Assembly (NCBI RefSeq): GCF_006542425.1
Contig: NZ_VFID01000003.1
Location: forward strand, 1-64,000
Length of the DNA stretch: 64,000 nucleotides
Reading direction: 5' to 3'
Source: Pseudoxanthomonas sp. z9
Lineage (GTDB): Bacteria > Pseudomonadota > Gammaproteobacteria > Xanthomonadales > Xanthomonadaceae
Positions 53,662 to 63,005 of this stretch are shown in pieces. Under the pieces are notes generated by a model. It made no database searches and was not told where the DNA came from. It worked only from the letters and a program-made list of their open reading frames with translations. The translations under genes were made by a program, and so were the position numbers. The stretch's first letter is position 1; the number at the start of each line of letters is the position of its first letter.

Positions 53662-54359
53662 AGAACGCGATCGTCATCCAGCACGTGGAATTCGAGGACG
53701 CCGGGCACCTGGCGCCGCTGCTGCAGGAACGCGGTTACCGCGTCACCACCTACCGGCCACCGGGCGACGAAGTGTGGTCGATCGATCCGCCGCACGTGGA
53801 TCTGCTGATCATCCTGGGTGGACCGATGAGCGCCAACGATCATCGTCATGATCCGGCCATCGCCGACGAATTGCGGCTGGCATCGATCATCGCCGAGCGT
53901 GGGATTCCCCTGCTCGGCATCTGCCTGGGTGCGCAGATCATCGCCCTGGCGCTGGGCGGCACGGTCGCACCGATGCCGGCCCGCGAGATCGGCCTGGCGC
54001 CGATCAGGCTTACCCCGGCGGGCCTGCGGTCGCCGTTGCGGCACCTGCCAGCCGCGCAACCGGTGCTCCATTGGCACGGCGAAGCCATCACCCTGCCGCC
54101 CCAGGCCGAGCGGCTGGCGGAAACCGACGCCTGCGCGGTCCAGGCATTCCGGATCGGAACCCGCATCCTCGGCCTGCAGTTCCATCCGGAAGCGGAACTG
54201 CATCGCCTGCGCGAATGGACCGCAGGCCATGCCGGCGAAGTGCGGGATAGTGGAGTGGATGCCGATACGATGCTCGAGCTCGCCGGCCGGCACGACGACA
54301 CCATGCGCGAGCGGAGCCGGCGGTTGTTCGGCGAATGGCTGGACGGCTTGCCCGCGTGA
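53658..54359 (+). CDS. Class I glutamine amidotransferase-like protein
   Basis: The 233-residue protein is a GMP-synthase-like GATase1 domain: LLIILGGPMSANDH (oxyanion GGP), LLGICLGAQIIALALGG with the nucleophile Cys near residue 86, and GLQFHPEAELHRL with the catalytic His and Glu. Free-standing proteins of this kind transfer ammonia to unknown acceptors or hydrolyse gamma-glutamyl bonds. The ATG overlaps the redoxin stop, so the two are coupled. A gamma-glutamyl peptide such as glutathione would make sense of this GATase among thioredoxin-fold partners, but that is inference. Confidence 0.88.
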   Translation: MKNAIVIQHVEFEDAGHLAPLLQERGYRVTTYRPPGDEVWSIDPPHVDLLIILGGPMSANDHRHDPAIADELRLASIIAERGIPLLGICLGAQIIALALGGTVAPMPAREIGLAPIRLTPAGLRSPLRHLPAAQPVLHWHGEAITLPPQAERLAETDACAVQAFRIGTRILGLQFHPEAELHRLREWTAGHAGEVRDSGVDADTMLELAGRHDDTMRERSRRLFGEWLDGLPA

Positions 54360-54454
54360 GCGGGTACCGGCGTACAGGCCGGATTCGCGCATCCTCCGCC
54401 CGGCCCGCATGATGCGTCGCCGGTCGTCCGGGTTCCTGGCGCCTGCTCGCCGTA

Positions 54455-55975
54455 TCAGTTCGCCAACGCCTTGCAGTAGCGGTCGATGTAATCCTGGTGG
54501 GAAGGCATCGTGTCCACGCACGCGGCAAGCGTCCGTCGTACCCGTTCGACGAATCCCGCGAGATCGTCCTCGGGCATCTCGTCCACGATCGGATGGTAGC
54601 CGCGCGGGACGATGCGCTGGCCCAGCATCACCTGCACCCAGCTCGGCAGCGCGAAGAAATCCTCGCCGTTGCGGAAGTAGCGCCCGTCCAGGCGGAACAG
54701 ATCGATCGTTTCGCGCAGGCTGTCCGGGATCGGCATCGTCCGGCAGTAATCCCAGAACGGACTGTCGTCGCGCTCGGTGGCGTTGTAGTGGAGGATCAGG
54801 AAATCCCGGATTCGCTCGTACTCGAAAATCGAGTCACGGTTGAAGCGTTCGATCAGCAAGGGATCGAACCGCCGATCCGGGAACAGGCCCAGCAGTCGTT
54901 GCAGGCCCGACTGGACCAGGTGGATGCTGGTGGATTCAAGCGGCTCCATGAATCCGCCGGCCAGGCCCAGCGCGACCACGTTGCGGTTCCAGAACTGCCT
55001 GCGCCGGCCGGTGGTGAAGCGCAGTGGCCGCGGTTCGATCAACGGGCGGCCATCGAGATTCGCCAGCAGGGTCGCGGCGGCCTCGTCGTCGCTCAGGTAC
55101 TCGCTTGAATAGACGTAGCCGTTGCCGACGCGATGCTGCAGGGGGATGCGCCACTGCCAGCCCGCGGGCCGCGCGGTGGCCCGGGTATACGGCGTCAATG
55201 GCACGCGGCCTTCGCAGGTCACCGCCATCGCCCGGTTGCAGGGCAGCCAATGCGACCAGTCCTCGTAGCCGGTCTTCAACACCTGCTCGATCAGCAGGCC
55301 GCGAAACCCGGAGCAATCGATGAACAGATCGCCTTCGATGCGTTCGCCGCTCTCCATCACGACCGCCTCGATGAAACCATCCTCGGCGCGCTGGACCGCG
55401 TCGACGACCTTGCCTTCGATGCGCGTCACGCCCCTGCGCTCGGACAGGTTGCGCAGGTAACGCGCATACAGACCGGCGTCGAAGTGATAGCCGTAGGCGA
55501 TGTCCTCCAGTGGGGAACCGGCCGGCGCGCCGTCCGGACTATTGGTGAACCGGCACAGGGGTGCGGCCACGGTCGGCAACGAATAGGCGCCGATCGCCGG
55601 CGCGCGGCCGGCCAGGAACAGTTTGAGCCAGAACTGGTGGAATGGCAGCGGTCCCAGCGAACGCCCCAGCGTGCCGAACCCGTGCACGTAGCTGTCGCCG
55701 ATGCGCGCCCAGTCGTTGAACTGGATCCCCAGCTTGAAGGTGCCCTGGGTATGGGTGACGAAGTCGGCCTCCCTGATACCGAGCACATGCGCGTTGAAGT
55801 TCCGCATGTGCGGGACACTGGCCTCGCCCACCCCGATGATGCCGATCTCCTCGGACTCGATCAGGCGGACATCCGCGCCCTTGCCGATGAACGTGGCCAG
55901 GGTCGCCGCCGCCATCCAGCCGGAACTGCCACCGCCGACCACGACCACGCGCCGGATGCGGTTGTCTGTACTCAT
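54455..55975 (-). CDS. Flavin-dependent tryptophan-halogenase-family protein
   Basis: The 506-residue protein has the FAD motif VVVGGGSSGWMAAATLA, the catalytic Lys in GTFKLGIQFNDW (position of Lys79 in PrnA and RebH), the halogenase signature GWQWRIPLQHRVGNGYVYSSEYLSD with GWxWxIP near residue 265, and GLAGGFMEPLESTSIHLVQSGL. It should use FADH2, oxygen and halide to make hypohalous acid. Substrate is not tryptophan necessarily; relatives beside TonB receptors (BrvH, Xanthomonas campestris FHals) act on indoles and prefer bromide. GGGGAG lies seven bases before the ATG at 55975; the open frame further upstream is not coding. Transcribed with the receptor. Confidence 0.92.
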   Translation of the reverse strand: MSTDNRIRRVVVVGGGSSGWMAAATLATFIGKGADVRLIESEEIGIIGVGEASVPHMRNFNAHVLGIREADFVTHTQGTFKLGIQFNDWARIGDSYVHGFGTLGRSLGPLPFHQFWLKLFLAGRAPAIGAYSLPTVAAPLCRFTNSPDGAPAGSPLEDIAYGYHFDAGLYARYLRNLSERRGVTRIEGKVVDAVQRAEDGFIEAVVMESGERIEGDLFIDCSGFRGLLIEQVLKTGYEDWSHWLPCNRAMAVTCEGRVPLTPYTRATARPAGWQWRIPLQHRVGNGYVYSSEYLSDDEAAATLLANLDGRPLIEPRPLRFTTGRRRQFWNRNVVALGLAGGFMEPLESTSIHLVQSGLQRLLGLFPDRRFDPLLIERFNRDSIFEYERIRDFLILHYNATERDDSPFWDYCRTMPIPDSLRETIDLFRLDGRYFRNGEDFFALPSWVQVMLGQRIVPRGYHPIVDEMPEDDLAGFVERVRRTLAACVDTMPSHQDYIDRYCKALAN

Positions 55976-56021
55976 TCCTGCACTCCCCTCCCCGGAAACG
56001 CACCTGGCCCCGCCAGGAATT

Positions 56022-56049
56022 ATCCCCCTCACCCTAAGGTGAGGGGGAT
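56022..56049 (-). terminator. Hairpin between receptor and halogenase genes
   Basis: ATCCCCCTCACC (56022-56033) pairs with GGTGAGGGGGAT (56038-56049) around CTAA, a perfect 12-base-pair stem placed 12 bases after the receptor stop. No T-tract follows on the minus strand, so it is more likely a partial terminator or a stabiliser of the receptor message, allowing lower halogenase output. Confidence 0.6.
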
Positions 56050-56061
56050 GGATGGCATGAC

Positions 56062-59000
56062 TCAGAACTTGTAGGTCAGTCCGAGGTACAGGATGCGGCC
56101 GGAGTAATTGTTGGAGTACGTGCGGGCTTCGGTGTCGTTGCCCAGATACTGCCGCTGCTCCGACTTGGTCGCGTTCAGGACCGAGCCCGTCACCGTCAGG
56201 TAGTCGGTGATGTTGTAGGCCGCGTTCAGATCCAGCTGATCGTAAGGTTCGCTGTAGATCGTGAAACCGTTGTTCAGGTTTCCGATGACCTCGCCGCGGC
56301 GATTGTAGGAAGCCCGGGCCAGGAACCTGTCGTTCTCGTAGAACATGGTCAGGTTCGCCTGGTTCTTGGCGCTGCCCGCCAGCGGCGACTCGCCGATGTT
56401 TTCGCCGTCGAGGACGATGGAAGCCAGGTTGGTATCGTTGTACGTGTAGTTGGCCTGGAAGCCGAAGCCCGAATCGAAGGTGTGCTGGGCGTACAGTTCC
56501 ACGCCCTGCGATACCGCGTCGCGACCGTTGGCATCGGTGCTGTACCCCTGGATGGTCACCGTCTCCCCGCCCACCACGAGTTGCTGGTCCCGCACCACTT
56601 CGACGGTGAAGTTCTTGACGTTCTTCCGGAACAGGCCGGCGCCCAGCACCGAACCGGGCTTGTAGTACCACTCCAGCCCGACATCGAACTGGGTGGCCTC
56701 GAACGGCTGCAGATCCTTGTTGCTGCCGGAACCGTACCAGCCCGGATTGGTGGTACCGCCGGCGACGCGGCGATCGTTGCTGTATTCCTCGCTGTAGAAC
56801 TGCAGGCCGCCGGGATAGGCGATGCTGGTATAGCCCGCGCGGGAAATCACCTTGGAAGCGGCGGCGCGCAGCACCAGGTTCTCGGCCAGGTCATAGGCGA
56901 TGTTGAAGCTGGGCAGCACGTCGGTGTAGGTCTTCTCCAGCGACGCCAGCTCATAGGTCTTCTCGCGCACGTCGCGGCGCACGAAGCCGGACTCGCAGAC
57001 GGTCCCCGCCGGTGGCGCGCCCGCGGGGCACGGCATCGGATTGCCATCCGGACCATCCACGAAGTAATCCATGAACCGTTCCGCCGAGTCCGTGGATTCG
57101 GCGCTCTGCTTGGTGCGCACCACGCGCAATCCGACATTGCCGCGCAGGCGTTCAGTGCGGAAGTTGGCCTGGAAGTAGCCCGAGTAGATCTTCTCGCCGA
57201 CGTTGTAGATGAAATCCGGCTCTCGGCGATTCTGCATGCCGCCGTAGCGGCTGTTGAGATAGTTGATGTAGGCCGGGAAGTTGATGCCGGGAAACACATT
57301 GGCGTTGAAGCCGCCGGCGATGTTGCCAATCGGCTTGGAGTAGAAGAAACCCGGCTGGGCGATGCCCTTCTCCGGATCGTCGCAGCCGTTGCTCTGGTAT
57401 CGCGCATCGTAGTTGTCCGGCGAGGCGCCCTGGCAGACCCAGTAGGTGTTGCCGGTATTGCGGTGCACCTTGCCGTCGCGATACTTCACGCCGAACTGGA
57501 TCGAATCCATCCAGCCATTCTCGAACAGCCGGGTGAAGTCGGCCTGGAAGTAATTCTGCTCGAGCTCGGTTTCCATCCAGGACGAATCGGTCGAGCCGGT
57601 GTCGATCTCCGCCACGCCCGCCATCAGCATTTCCTGCAGGTTCGGCGAGAAGGTCGCCGACGGCGTTCCGGTCAGATCCCAGGCGCTGTAGGTATTGCCG
57701 GCCTGCCATACCCCGTCGACCTGGCGGCGCGGCTTGGCGGACATGCGGAAGTTCATCGACGGCCCCCCCTCGGACCAGGTCCGGCCGCCCTTGAAAGACG
57801 CCTTCCACAGCGTGCTGATATCCCATTCGATCGCCAGATCGGCGGTCTGCGACAGCGCCTTTTCGCGGCTGTAGCCGCCCGTCAGCTGCGGAGTCGGGAT
57901 GGTGCAGTCGTCCGGCCCCCAGCCGCCGGGAGCCAGCCCCGCCGCGGCGGCTTCGCCTTCGCTGCAGTAGTAGGTCTTGCCGGGCAGCTTTTCGTACTCG
58001 GCGCCGGTCACGATGGTGCCGCTGCGATCGAAGGTCAGCCCGTTGAGCAGGCGGCCGCCCGGCCAATTGCCGTCGCCCGAATAGCGGGCCAGGTTCCATT
58101 CCGGGATCTTCAGCATGTTCAGGGTGTAGTCGCCCTGCAGTTCGAAGCGGAAATAGTTGGCGGTCAGGGTCAGGTTGTCGATCGGCTTGAACTGAAAGGT
58201 CAGCTGCGCGCCCTCGCGCTCGCGTTCTTCCTCGCGCACGGCGAAGTTGACCGAGGTCGGCATGAAGAAATTCGAGTAGTAGTCGCCACCCTGGTTGTAG
58301 AAACCGGACTGGCCCCACCAGTAATGGATGCCGTCCTGCGTCTGCGGCCGGCCGTTGACGTCGACCGCGGGCGACCCCTCGTAGTCGTCGCCGTACCACT
58401 GATAGTCCTCGGTGCTGACTTCCATGCTGCGATTGGTGCGCTTCTGCTTGGTCACGCCCACCAGCACGCCGAACCGGTCATCGTCGCTGTGCCAGGAGTA
58501 CATGGCCGACAGCTGCGGATCGGTGGTCTTGCTGGTGTCCGAATAAGTGCCTTCGACGGTGGCGAAGCCCGAATTGCTTTCGAGATCCAGCGGGCGCCGG
58601 GTATGCAGGATCACCGTGCCGCCGATGCCGCCCTCGTCGATGCGCGCCTCGGGGGTCTTGAACAGTTCCGCGCTGGACAGCATGTTGGCCGGCAGCAGGG
58701 TGTAGTTGAACGAACGCGACGCTTCATCATTGGTTTCCGACGAGGCGACGTAGTTGCCATTCAACTGGGTCAGGGTGAGGTCCGAGGACAAGCCGCGCAC
58801 GCTGACGGTTTTGCCCTCGCCGCCGCTGCGGCTGATGATCACGCCAGGCACGCGCTGCAGCGCGTCGGCCACGTTCTTGTCGGGGAACTTGCTGACGTCT
58901 TCGGCGGTGATGACTTCGACGACCGCGTTCGCGTTGCGCTTCTGTTCCAGGCTCTGCTCGATCGAGTAGCGGAAGCCGGTGACGGTCACCTTGTCGAGGT

Positions 59001-59142
59001 CGGTGGCGCTGGCGGGCGCGTCGGCTTTCTCCTGGGCGGGCGCCTGCTGGGCGAATGCGCCGCCGGGTAGCGCGGCGGTCAAGGCGATGGCGATCGCCGC
59101 GGATAGTGAATTCCTGGTGCGCTTGCGTGGAACCTGGTTCAT
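56062..59142 (-). CDS. TonB-dependent receptor, Xanthomonas-Caulobacter type, halogenase-linked
   Basis: The 1,026-residue receptor has a signal peptide (SLSAAIAIALTAALPGGAFAQ), a TonB-box region (DLDKVTVTGFR), the Xanth-Caul plug pattern VVEVITAEDVSKFPDKNVADALQRVPGV and PEARIDEGGIGGTVILHTRRPLDL, and a barrel ending YLGLTYKF. Cys-containing loops (YYCSEGEA, DDCTIP, CPAGAPPAGTVCES) may form disulfides. The start at 59142 is chosen because GAGGGTGATTGAA precedes it and it gives a proper signal peptide. Two LacI-like palindromes lie upstream, so expression is probably induced by a sugar. Halogenase follows in the same direction. Confidence 0.9.
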   Translation of the reverse strand: MNQVPRKRTRNSLSAAIAIALTAALPGGAFAQQAPAQEKADAPASATDLDKVTVTGFRYSIEQSLEQKRNANAVVEVITAEDVSKFPDKNVADALQRVPGVIISRSGGEGKTVSVRGLSSDLTLTQLNGNYVASSETNDEASRSFNYTLLPANMLSSAELFKTPEARIDEGGIGGTVILHTRRPLDLESNSGFATVEGTYSDTSKTTDPQLSAMYSWHSDDDRFGVLVGVTKQKRTNRSMEVSTEDYQWYGDDYEGSPAVDVNGRPQTQDGIHYWWGQSGFYNQGGDYYSNFFMPTSVNFAVREEEREREGAQLTFQFKPIDNLTLTANYFRFELQGDYTLNMLKIPEWNLARYSGDGNWPGGRLLNGLTFDRSGTIVTGAEYEKLPGKTYYCSEGEAAAAGLAPGGWGPDDCTIPTPQLTGGYSREKALSQTADLAIEWDISTLWKASFKGGRTWSEGGPSMNFRMSAKPRRQVDGVWQAGNTYSAWDLTGTPSATFSPNLQEMLMAGVAEIDTGSTDSSWMETELEQNYFQADFTRLFENGWMDSIQFGVKYRDGKVHRNTGNTYWVCQGASPDNYDARYQSNGCDDPEKGIAQPGFFYSKPIGNIAGGFNANVFPGINFPAYINYLNSRYGGMQNRREPDFIYNVGEKIYSGYFQANFRTERLRGNVGLRVVRTKQSAESTDSAERFMDYFVDGPDGNPMPCPAGAPPAGTVCESGFVRRDVREKTYELASLEKTYTDVLPSFNIAYDLAENLVLRAAASKVISRAGYTSIAYPGGLQFYSEEYSNDRRVAGGTTNPGWYGSGSNKDLQPFEATQFDVGLEWYYKPGSVLGAGLFRKNVKNFTVEVVRDQQLVVGGETVTIQGYSTDANGRDAVSQGVELYAQHTFDSGFGFQANYTYNDTNLASIVLDGENIGESPLAGSAKNQANLTMFYENDRFLARASYNRRGEVIGNLNNGFTIYSEPYDQLDLNAAYNITDYLTVTGSVLNATKSEQRQYLGNDTEARTYSNNYSGRILYLGLTYKF

Positions 59143-59190
59143 TTCAATCACCCTCTCCTGGATTGAATAGCGGTTGCTGACGCGGAATTT

Positions 59191-59204
59191 TTGTATCGAT
59201 CTAA
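59191..59204. promoter_or_regulatory. LacI-like operator candidate 1 upstream of receptor
   Basis: TTGTATCGATCTAA is centred on ATCGAT with TTG on the left and TAA on the right, an imperfect LacI-type palindrome 49 bases from the receptor start codon. It shares its core with the second site 125 bases away. Confidence 0.5.
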
Positions 59205-59315
59205 ATTTCTGTAGCGACTGACCTCGTTGCAAATGCGCGCACTCACTCCGTCGCCGGAATGCCGTATGCACTTCGATTACCCGCCGTTGTTCCCCAACAG
59301 TGACCGCTTCCTTAT

Positions 59316-59329
59316 TTGGATCGATTCAA
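59316..59329. promoter_or_regulatory. LacI-like operator candidate 2 upstream of receptor
   Basis: TTGGATCGATTCAA is a near-perfect palindrome (one mismatch pair) fitting the LacI-family operator TTGAATCGATTCAA. Its right half CGATTCAA recurs at 25515-25522. The 125-base centre-to-centre distance from the first site is compatible with looping repression. Confidence 0.6.
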
Positions 59330-59444
59330 GCGGGTAGGCGCGAGATTAGTACCACAGGGTTTTGCCTGGCGCATGCTGCCTTGCAGCAAGCCTGGGCCCG
59401 CTCCCCGCCCTGCCTGCCATCGCCGCCAGCGGGACGATGGCGTT

Positions 59445-60014
59445 TCATCGCCCGGCTGGCGGCCAGGCCAACGGATGCAGCGAGGCGTGATCCACGGGGA
59501 TGCCCGCCATCTCGCCGAAATCGCGGCCCTCCACCACACATCGCAACAGGCGAATCGCCGCACCGTGGGTCAGGACAAGGACGCGCCGTCCGTGTGATTC
59601 GGCGGCAATTTCGTCCAGCGCGGCGGACAGGCGTTCACGGAACGCTGCGAAGGGCTCCGCGCCCGGCGGGGGGAAACGCACCGGATCCGACCAGTACGCG
59701 TGCAGCGCGTCGGGCGAGGTCGTTTGCAGTGTTTCGATCGGCACACCCTGCCATTCGCCGAAGTAGTACTCGGCCAGTCGCGCATCCAGCCGCAGCGGCA
59801 ACCCGCGCCGGGCCGCCAGCTCTGTCGCGAACGCCGCGCAGCGCCGCAGCGTGGAAGCCACGATCGCATCCCAGTGCCGACCGGCGACCGCCGCGCGCAG
59901 TTGCATCCAGCCCGTCGGCGAAAGCGCATCATCGAGTTGCCCGCGGTAGCTGATGCATCCGGTGTCGCCGTGCCGCATCAACTCGATGCGCGACCCGCCC
60001 GCGTCGTGGCTCAC
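59445..60014 (-). CDS. cobC: CobC-like alpha-ribazole phosphatase (histidine phosphatase)
   Basis: The 189-residue protein belongs to the phosphoglycerate-mutase-like family: IELMRHGDTGC carries the RHG motif with the phospho-His, VASTLRRCAAFA is the second Arg region, EYYFGEWQG holds the acid, and VLVLTHGAAIRLLRC the second His. In cobalamin operons this family removes phosphate from alpha-ribazole 5'-phosphate. The start is GTG at 60014, overlapping the cobU stop (GTGA); an upstream Met at 60074 would lie inside cobU. Last gene of the cobalamin run in the window. Confidence 0.85.
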   Translation of the reverse strand: MSHDAGGSRIELMRHGDTGCISYRGQLDDALSPTGWMQLRAAVAGRHWDAIVASTLRRCAAFATELAARRGLPLRLDARLAEYYFGEWQGVPIETLQTTSPDALHAYWSDPVRFPPPGAEPFAAFRERLSAALDEIAAESHGRRVLVLTHGAAIRLLRCVVEGRDFGEMAGIPVDHASLHPLAWPPAGR

Positions 60015-60544
60015 GGCAGGCTTCCCTTGAGTGCTAGCGGCAGGCCCGCCGCGACGAACACCACCCGTCCGCAACGCTCCGCCAGCGCCTGGTGCAATCG
60101 CCCGGCCTCGTCCACGAACCGGCGGCTCAGTTCGCCCATCGGCACCACGCCGGATCCGACTTCATTGCTGACCATCAGGATCTCGCCCGGCAAGCCGGGC
60201 AGCGTGTCCAGCAGTGCTTTACGCTCGCGTTCGAACGCCGTGCCTTCCGCGTCGATCAGCAGGTTGCTCAACCACAGGGTGAGGCAGTCCACCAGCAGGC
60301 AGCGATCCGCCGCCGCATGCCGGGCCAGGGTCGCGGCGAGTTCGATGGGCGTTTCCACGCAGGCCCAGTCCGTCGGACGCCGGGCGCGATGGTGGGCGAT
60401 GCGTGCGGCCATTTCGTCATCGCCGATGCGCGCGGTGGCGACATAAGTGACCGGGTGCCCGGTGGCCCGTGCCCAGCGTTCGGCCAGCGCGCTCTTGCCG
60501 GATCGGGCACCGCCCAGGATGAGCGTGTGTCGTGGAGGGTTCAT
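60011..60544 (-). CDS. cobU: Adenosylcobinamide kinase / guanylyltransferase
   Basis: The 177-residue protein has the P-loop [17 protein letters not shown], the guanylylated His region ([13 protein letters not shown]) and [24 protein letters not shown], all typical of CobU/CobP. It phosphorylates adenosylcobinamide and transfers GMP in the lower half of cobalamin synthesis. Its ATG at 60544 overlaps the cobQ stop (ATGA); the frame is open further up but that is inside cobQ. Confidence 0.95.
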   Translation of the reverse strand: MNPPRHTLILGGARSGKSALAERWARATGHPVTYVATARIGDDEMAARIAHHRARRPTDWACVETPIELAATLARHAAADRCLLVDCLTLWLSNLLIDAEGTAFERERKALLDTLPGLPGEILMVSNEVGSGVVPMGELSRRFVDEAGRLHQALAERCGRVVFVAAGLPLALKGSLP

Positions 60545-62013
60545 GCGTTCTCCTGTCCCAGCAGCCGGTGCAGCGCGGCGGTGTCCAGGTGCGCCTCCAC
60601 CGCGTCGGCCAGGCGATCGATGGCGTTCTCGCGCAGTGCCTGCATGTCCACGGGGGCGGCCCGCTCCAGGCCCGCCCATCGCAACAGCGCGGCCAGCGCC
60701 GGTGGCGAATCGAACAGGCCATGCAGGTAAGTGCCGAGGATCTGGTCGTCGTCCGAACGCGCGCCATCGGCGCGCCCCTCCTCCAGCGTGATCGGCGCGA
60801 ACGCCAGCGCGGCGCCGCGACTGACGCCGCAATGGATTTCATACCCGCTGACCGGCGCCGCATCGTCCGCCAGGATGAGCGTGCCGCGCACGTTCCGCAG
60901 TTGCTTGTCGGCTTCCAGGGTCGTCTCGATATCCAGCCAGCCCAGCCCCGCGCTGGAACCCGGCGCGCCCTCGATGCCATCGGGATCGTGGATGCGCCGG
61001 CCCAGCATCTGGAAGCCGCCACAGATGCCGATCACCTTGCCGCCGTAGCGCAGGTGCCGTGCCAGTGCCACCTCCCAACCCTGTTCGCGCAGCCAGGCAA
61101 GATCGGCGCGGGTGGACTTGCTGCCCGGCAGGACGATCAGGTCGCAGCGCGGCGGCGATTGCCCCGGGCCGACGAACCGGCAATCCACCTGCGGATGCGC
61201 ACGCAGCGCGTCCAGATCGGTGTGGTTGCTGATGCGCGGCAGGGCCGGCACCGCCACCCGCAGGCGGGCTTCGGGCTTGTCGGCGACGGCGACGGGCAGC
61301 GCGTCCTCGGCTTCCAGATGCAGGCCCTGCAGGTAAGGCAGCACGCCGAGCACCGGCTTGCCGGTTTCGCGCTCCAGCCAGGCCAGTCCCGGTTCGAGCA
61401 GGGAAATGTCGCCGCGGAAACGGTTGATGACGAAACCCTTCACCCGCCGCCGTTCGCTTTCCGAAAGCAATGCAAGGGTGCCGACCAGATGCGCGAACAC
61501 GCCGCCGCGATCGATGTCGGCCACCAGGATCACCGGGCAATCGACGGCTTCCGCATACCCCATGTTGGCGATGTCGTTGGCGCGCAGGTTGATTTCCGCC
61601 GGGCTGCCGGCGCCCTCCACCACCACTGCGTCGTAGCCGGCGCACAGCCGCGCATGCGAGGCGAGCACCGCATCCAGCGCCACCCGCTTGTAGTCGTGAT
61701 ATGCGCTGGCTCCCAGACGCGCGACCGCGCGTCCGTGCACGATGACCTGCGCACCGGTGTCGCTGTCGGGCTTGAGCAGCACAGGGTTGAAATCCGTATG
61801 CGGCGCCAGCCCGCACGCCTGCGCCTGTACCGCCTGCGCACGTCCGATTTCGCCCCCATCCACCGTGACCGCCGAGTTGAGTGCCATGTTCTGCGGCTTG
61901 AACGGCGCCACCCGCACGCCCTGGCGTTGCAGCCAGCGGCACAGCGCGGTGACCAGCGTGCTCTTGCCGGCATCGGACGTGCAGCCCTGCACCATCAGCA
62001 CGCGCGCGTTCAT
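60541..62013 (-). CDS. cobQ: Cobyric acid synthase
   Basis: The 490-residue glutamine-dependent enzyme has the ATP-binding dethiobiotin-synthetase-like part ([58 protein letters not shown]) and a C-terminal GATase domain with [13 protein letters not shown] (nucleophile Cys near residue 335) and the late His in [18 protein letters not shown]. It amidates the side chains b, d, e and g of adenosylcobyrinate diamide. Full length; overlaps cobU and cobD by four bases each (ATGA). Confidence 0.96.
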   Translation of the reverse strand: MNARVLMVQGCTSDAGKSTLVTALCRWLQRQGVRVAPFKPQNMALNSAVTVDGGEIGRAQAVQAQACGLAPHTDFNPVLLKPDSDTGAQVIVHGRAVARLGASAYHDYKRVALDAVLASHARLCAGYDAVVVEGAGSPAEINLRANDIANMGYAEAVDCPVILVADIDRGGVFAHLVGTLALLSESERRRVKGFVINRFRGDISLLEPGLAWLERETGKPVLGVLPYLQGLHLEAEDALPVAVADKPEARLRVAVPALPRISNHTDLDALRAHPQVDCRFVGPGQSPPRCDLIVLPGSKSTRADLAWLREQGWEVALARHLRYGGKVIGICGGFQMLGRRIHDPDGIEGAPGSSAGLGWLDIETTLEADKQLRNVRGTLILADDAAPVSGYEIHCGVSRGAALAFAPITLEEGRADGARSDDDQILGTYLHGLFDSPPALAALLRWAGLERAAPVDMQALRENAIDRLADAVEAHLDTAALHRLLGQENA

Positions 62014-63005
62014 GCGTTGGCTTCCGCGTGGATGCCGGCGAGTGCGTCGCGCAGGCGCAGGAACCCTGCCTCATCCGCCGGCAGGCCGAAGCGCAGGCTG
62101 GCCGGCGTATCGAACAACCGGGTCAGGATGCCGCGCCCCGCCAGCGCCTCGTGCAATGCGCGCGCATCGGCATGACGGCACCACTGGAACAGCGCGCATC
62201 CGCCGGCCGGTTCGAGCCCGGCCGCACGCAGGATTCCGGAAAGCCGCTCGCCGGCGGCCCGCAAGCGCGGACGTGCCGACGCCTGCCAGGCCTCGTCGGC
62301 CAGCGCCAGCCGCAGCGCATGGCGGCTGGGACCGCTCAACGTCCAGGGTCCCAGCCGTTCGCGCAATGCATCCAGCAGCAGGGGCGATGCGCAGACGAAT
62401 CCCGCCCGCGCGCCGGCCATGCCGAAGAACTTGCCGACCGAGCGCAGCACGATCAGGCCTTCCCGCGCGGTCTCGGCGCACAGGCTGGCGTCTGGTTCGA
62501 CATCGATGAAGGCTTCGTCGACCACCAGCCAGCCGCCACGCGCGGCCAGGCGCGCGTGCAGTTCGAGCAGCTGCGCGGAGCCGAAGCGCTCACCGCCGGG
62601 ATTGTTGGGGTGAATCAGCACCACCACATCGAAGCGATGCGCCTGCGCCAGCAGTTCCCCGGCCGGCAGGGTCCTCACCTCGTGCCAGGCGCGCCGCCAT
62701 GCATGCGCGTGCTCGGCGTAACCGGGCGCGATGACGCCCACCCGCGAGGACACCCGCAACTGCGGCAAGGCCTGGATTGCCGCCTGCGAACCGGCAACCG
62801 GTAGCAGATCCGGTGCGCCGTAGTAGGCACGCGCGGTTTCGATCAGGCCATCGTCATCCTCCGGCAGTCGGTGCCAGACCGATGCCGGCAGTTCCGGCAC
62901 CGGCCACGGAAACGGGCTGACGCCGGTGGACAGGTCCAGCCATTCCGACGCCGGGATTCCGTATTGCCGCGCGGCGCGCAGCAGGCGTCCGCCATGTTCA
63001 AGCAT
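62010..63005 (-). CDS. cobD: Threonine-phosphate decarboxylase
   Basis: The 331-residue PLP enzyme resembles Salmonella CobD (CobC in the aerobic nomenclature): [35 protein letters not shown] at the start, [28 protein letters not shown], and the PLP Lys in [17 protein letters not shown] near residue 192. It makes (R)-1-amino-2-propanol phosphate, the linker attached by CbiB. It overlaps cbiB by eight bases on the upstream side and cobQ by four on the downstream side. Confidence 0.93.
   Translation of the reverse strand: MLEHGGRLLRAARQYGIPASEWLDLSTGVSPFPWPVPELPASVWHRLPEDDDGLIETARAYYGAPDLLPVAGSQAAIQALPQLRVSSRVGVIAPGYAEHAHAWRRAWHEVRTLPAGELLAQAHRFDVVVLIHPNNPGGERFGSAQLLELHARLAARGGWLVVDEAFIDVEPDASLCAETAREGLIVLRSVGKFFGMAGARAGFVCASPLLLDALRERLGPWTLSGPSRHALRLALADEAWQASARPRLRAAGERLSGILRAAGLEPAGGCALFQWCRHADARALHEALAGRGILTRLFDTPASLRFGLPADEAGFLRLRDALAGIHAEANA

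Larger units (their letters stand above)
59143..59444. other. Control region upstream of the receptor-halogenase pair
   Basis: About 302 bases without a credible gene. It is AT-richer than its surroundings around 59160-59210 and 59310-59340 and carries two operator candidates listed separately. The CobC-like gene ends at 59445, so cobalamin transcripts may also end here; I see no clear intrinsic terminator. Confidence 0.5.

Noticed and set aside
56482..59070. An 862-residue plus-strand frame opposite the halogenase-linked receptor
   Set aside because: Antisense shadow; the receptor on the minus strand has signal peptide, plug and barrel motifs.
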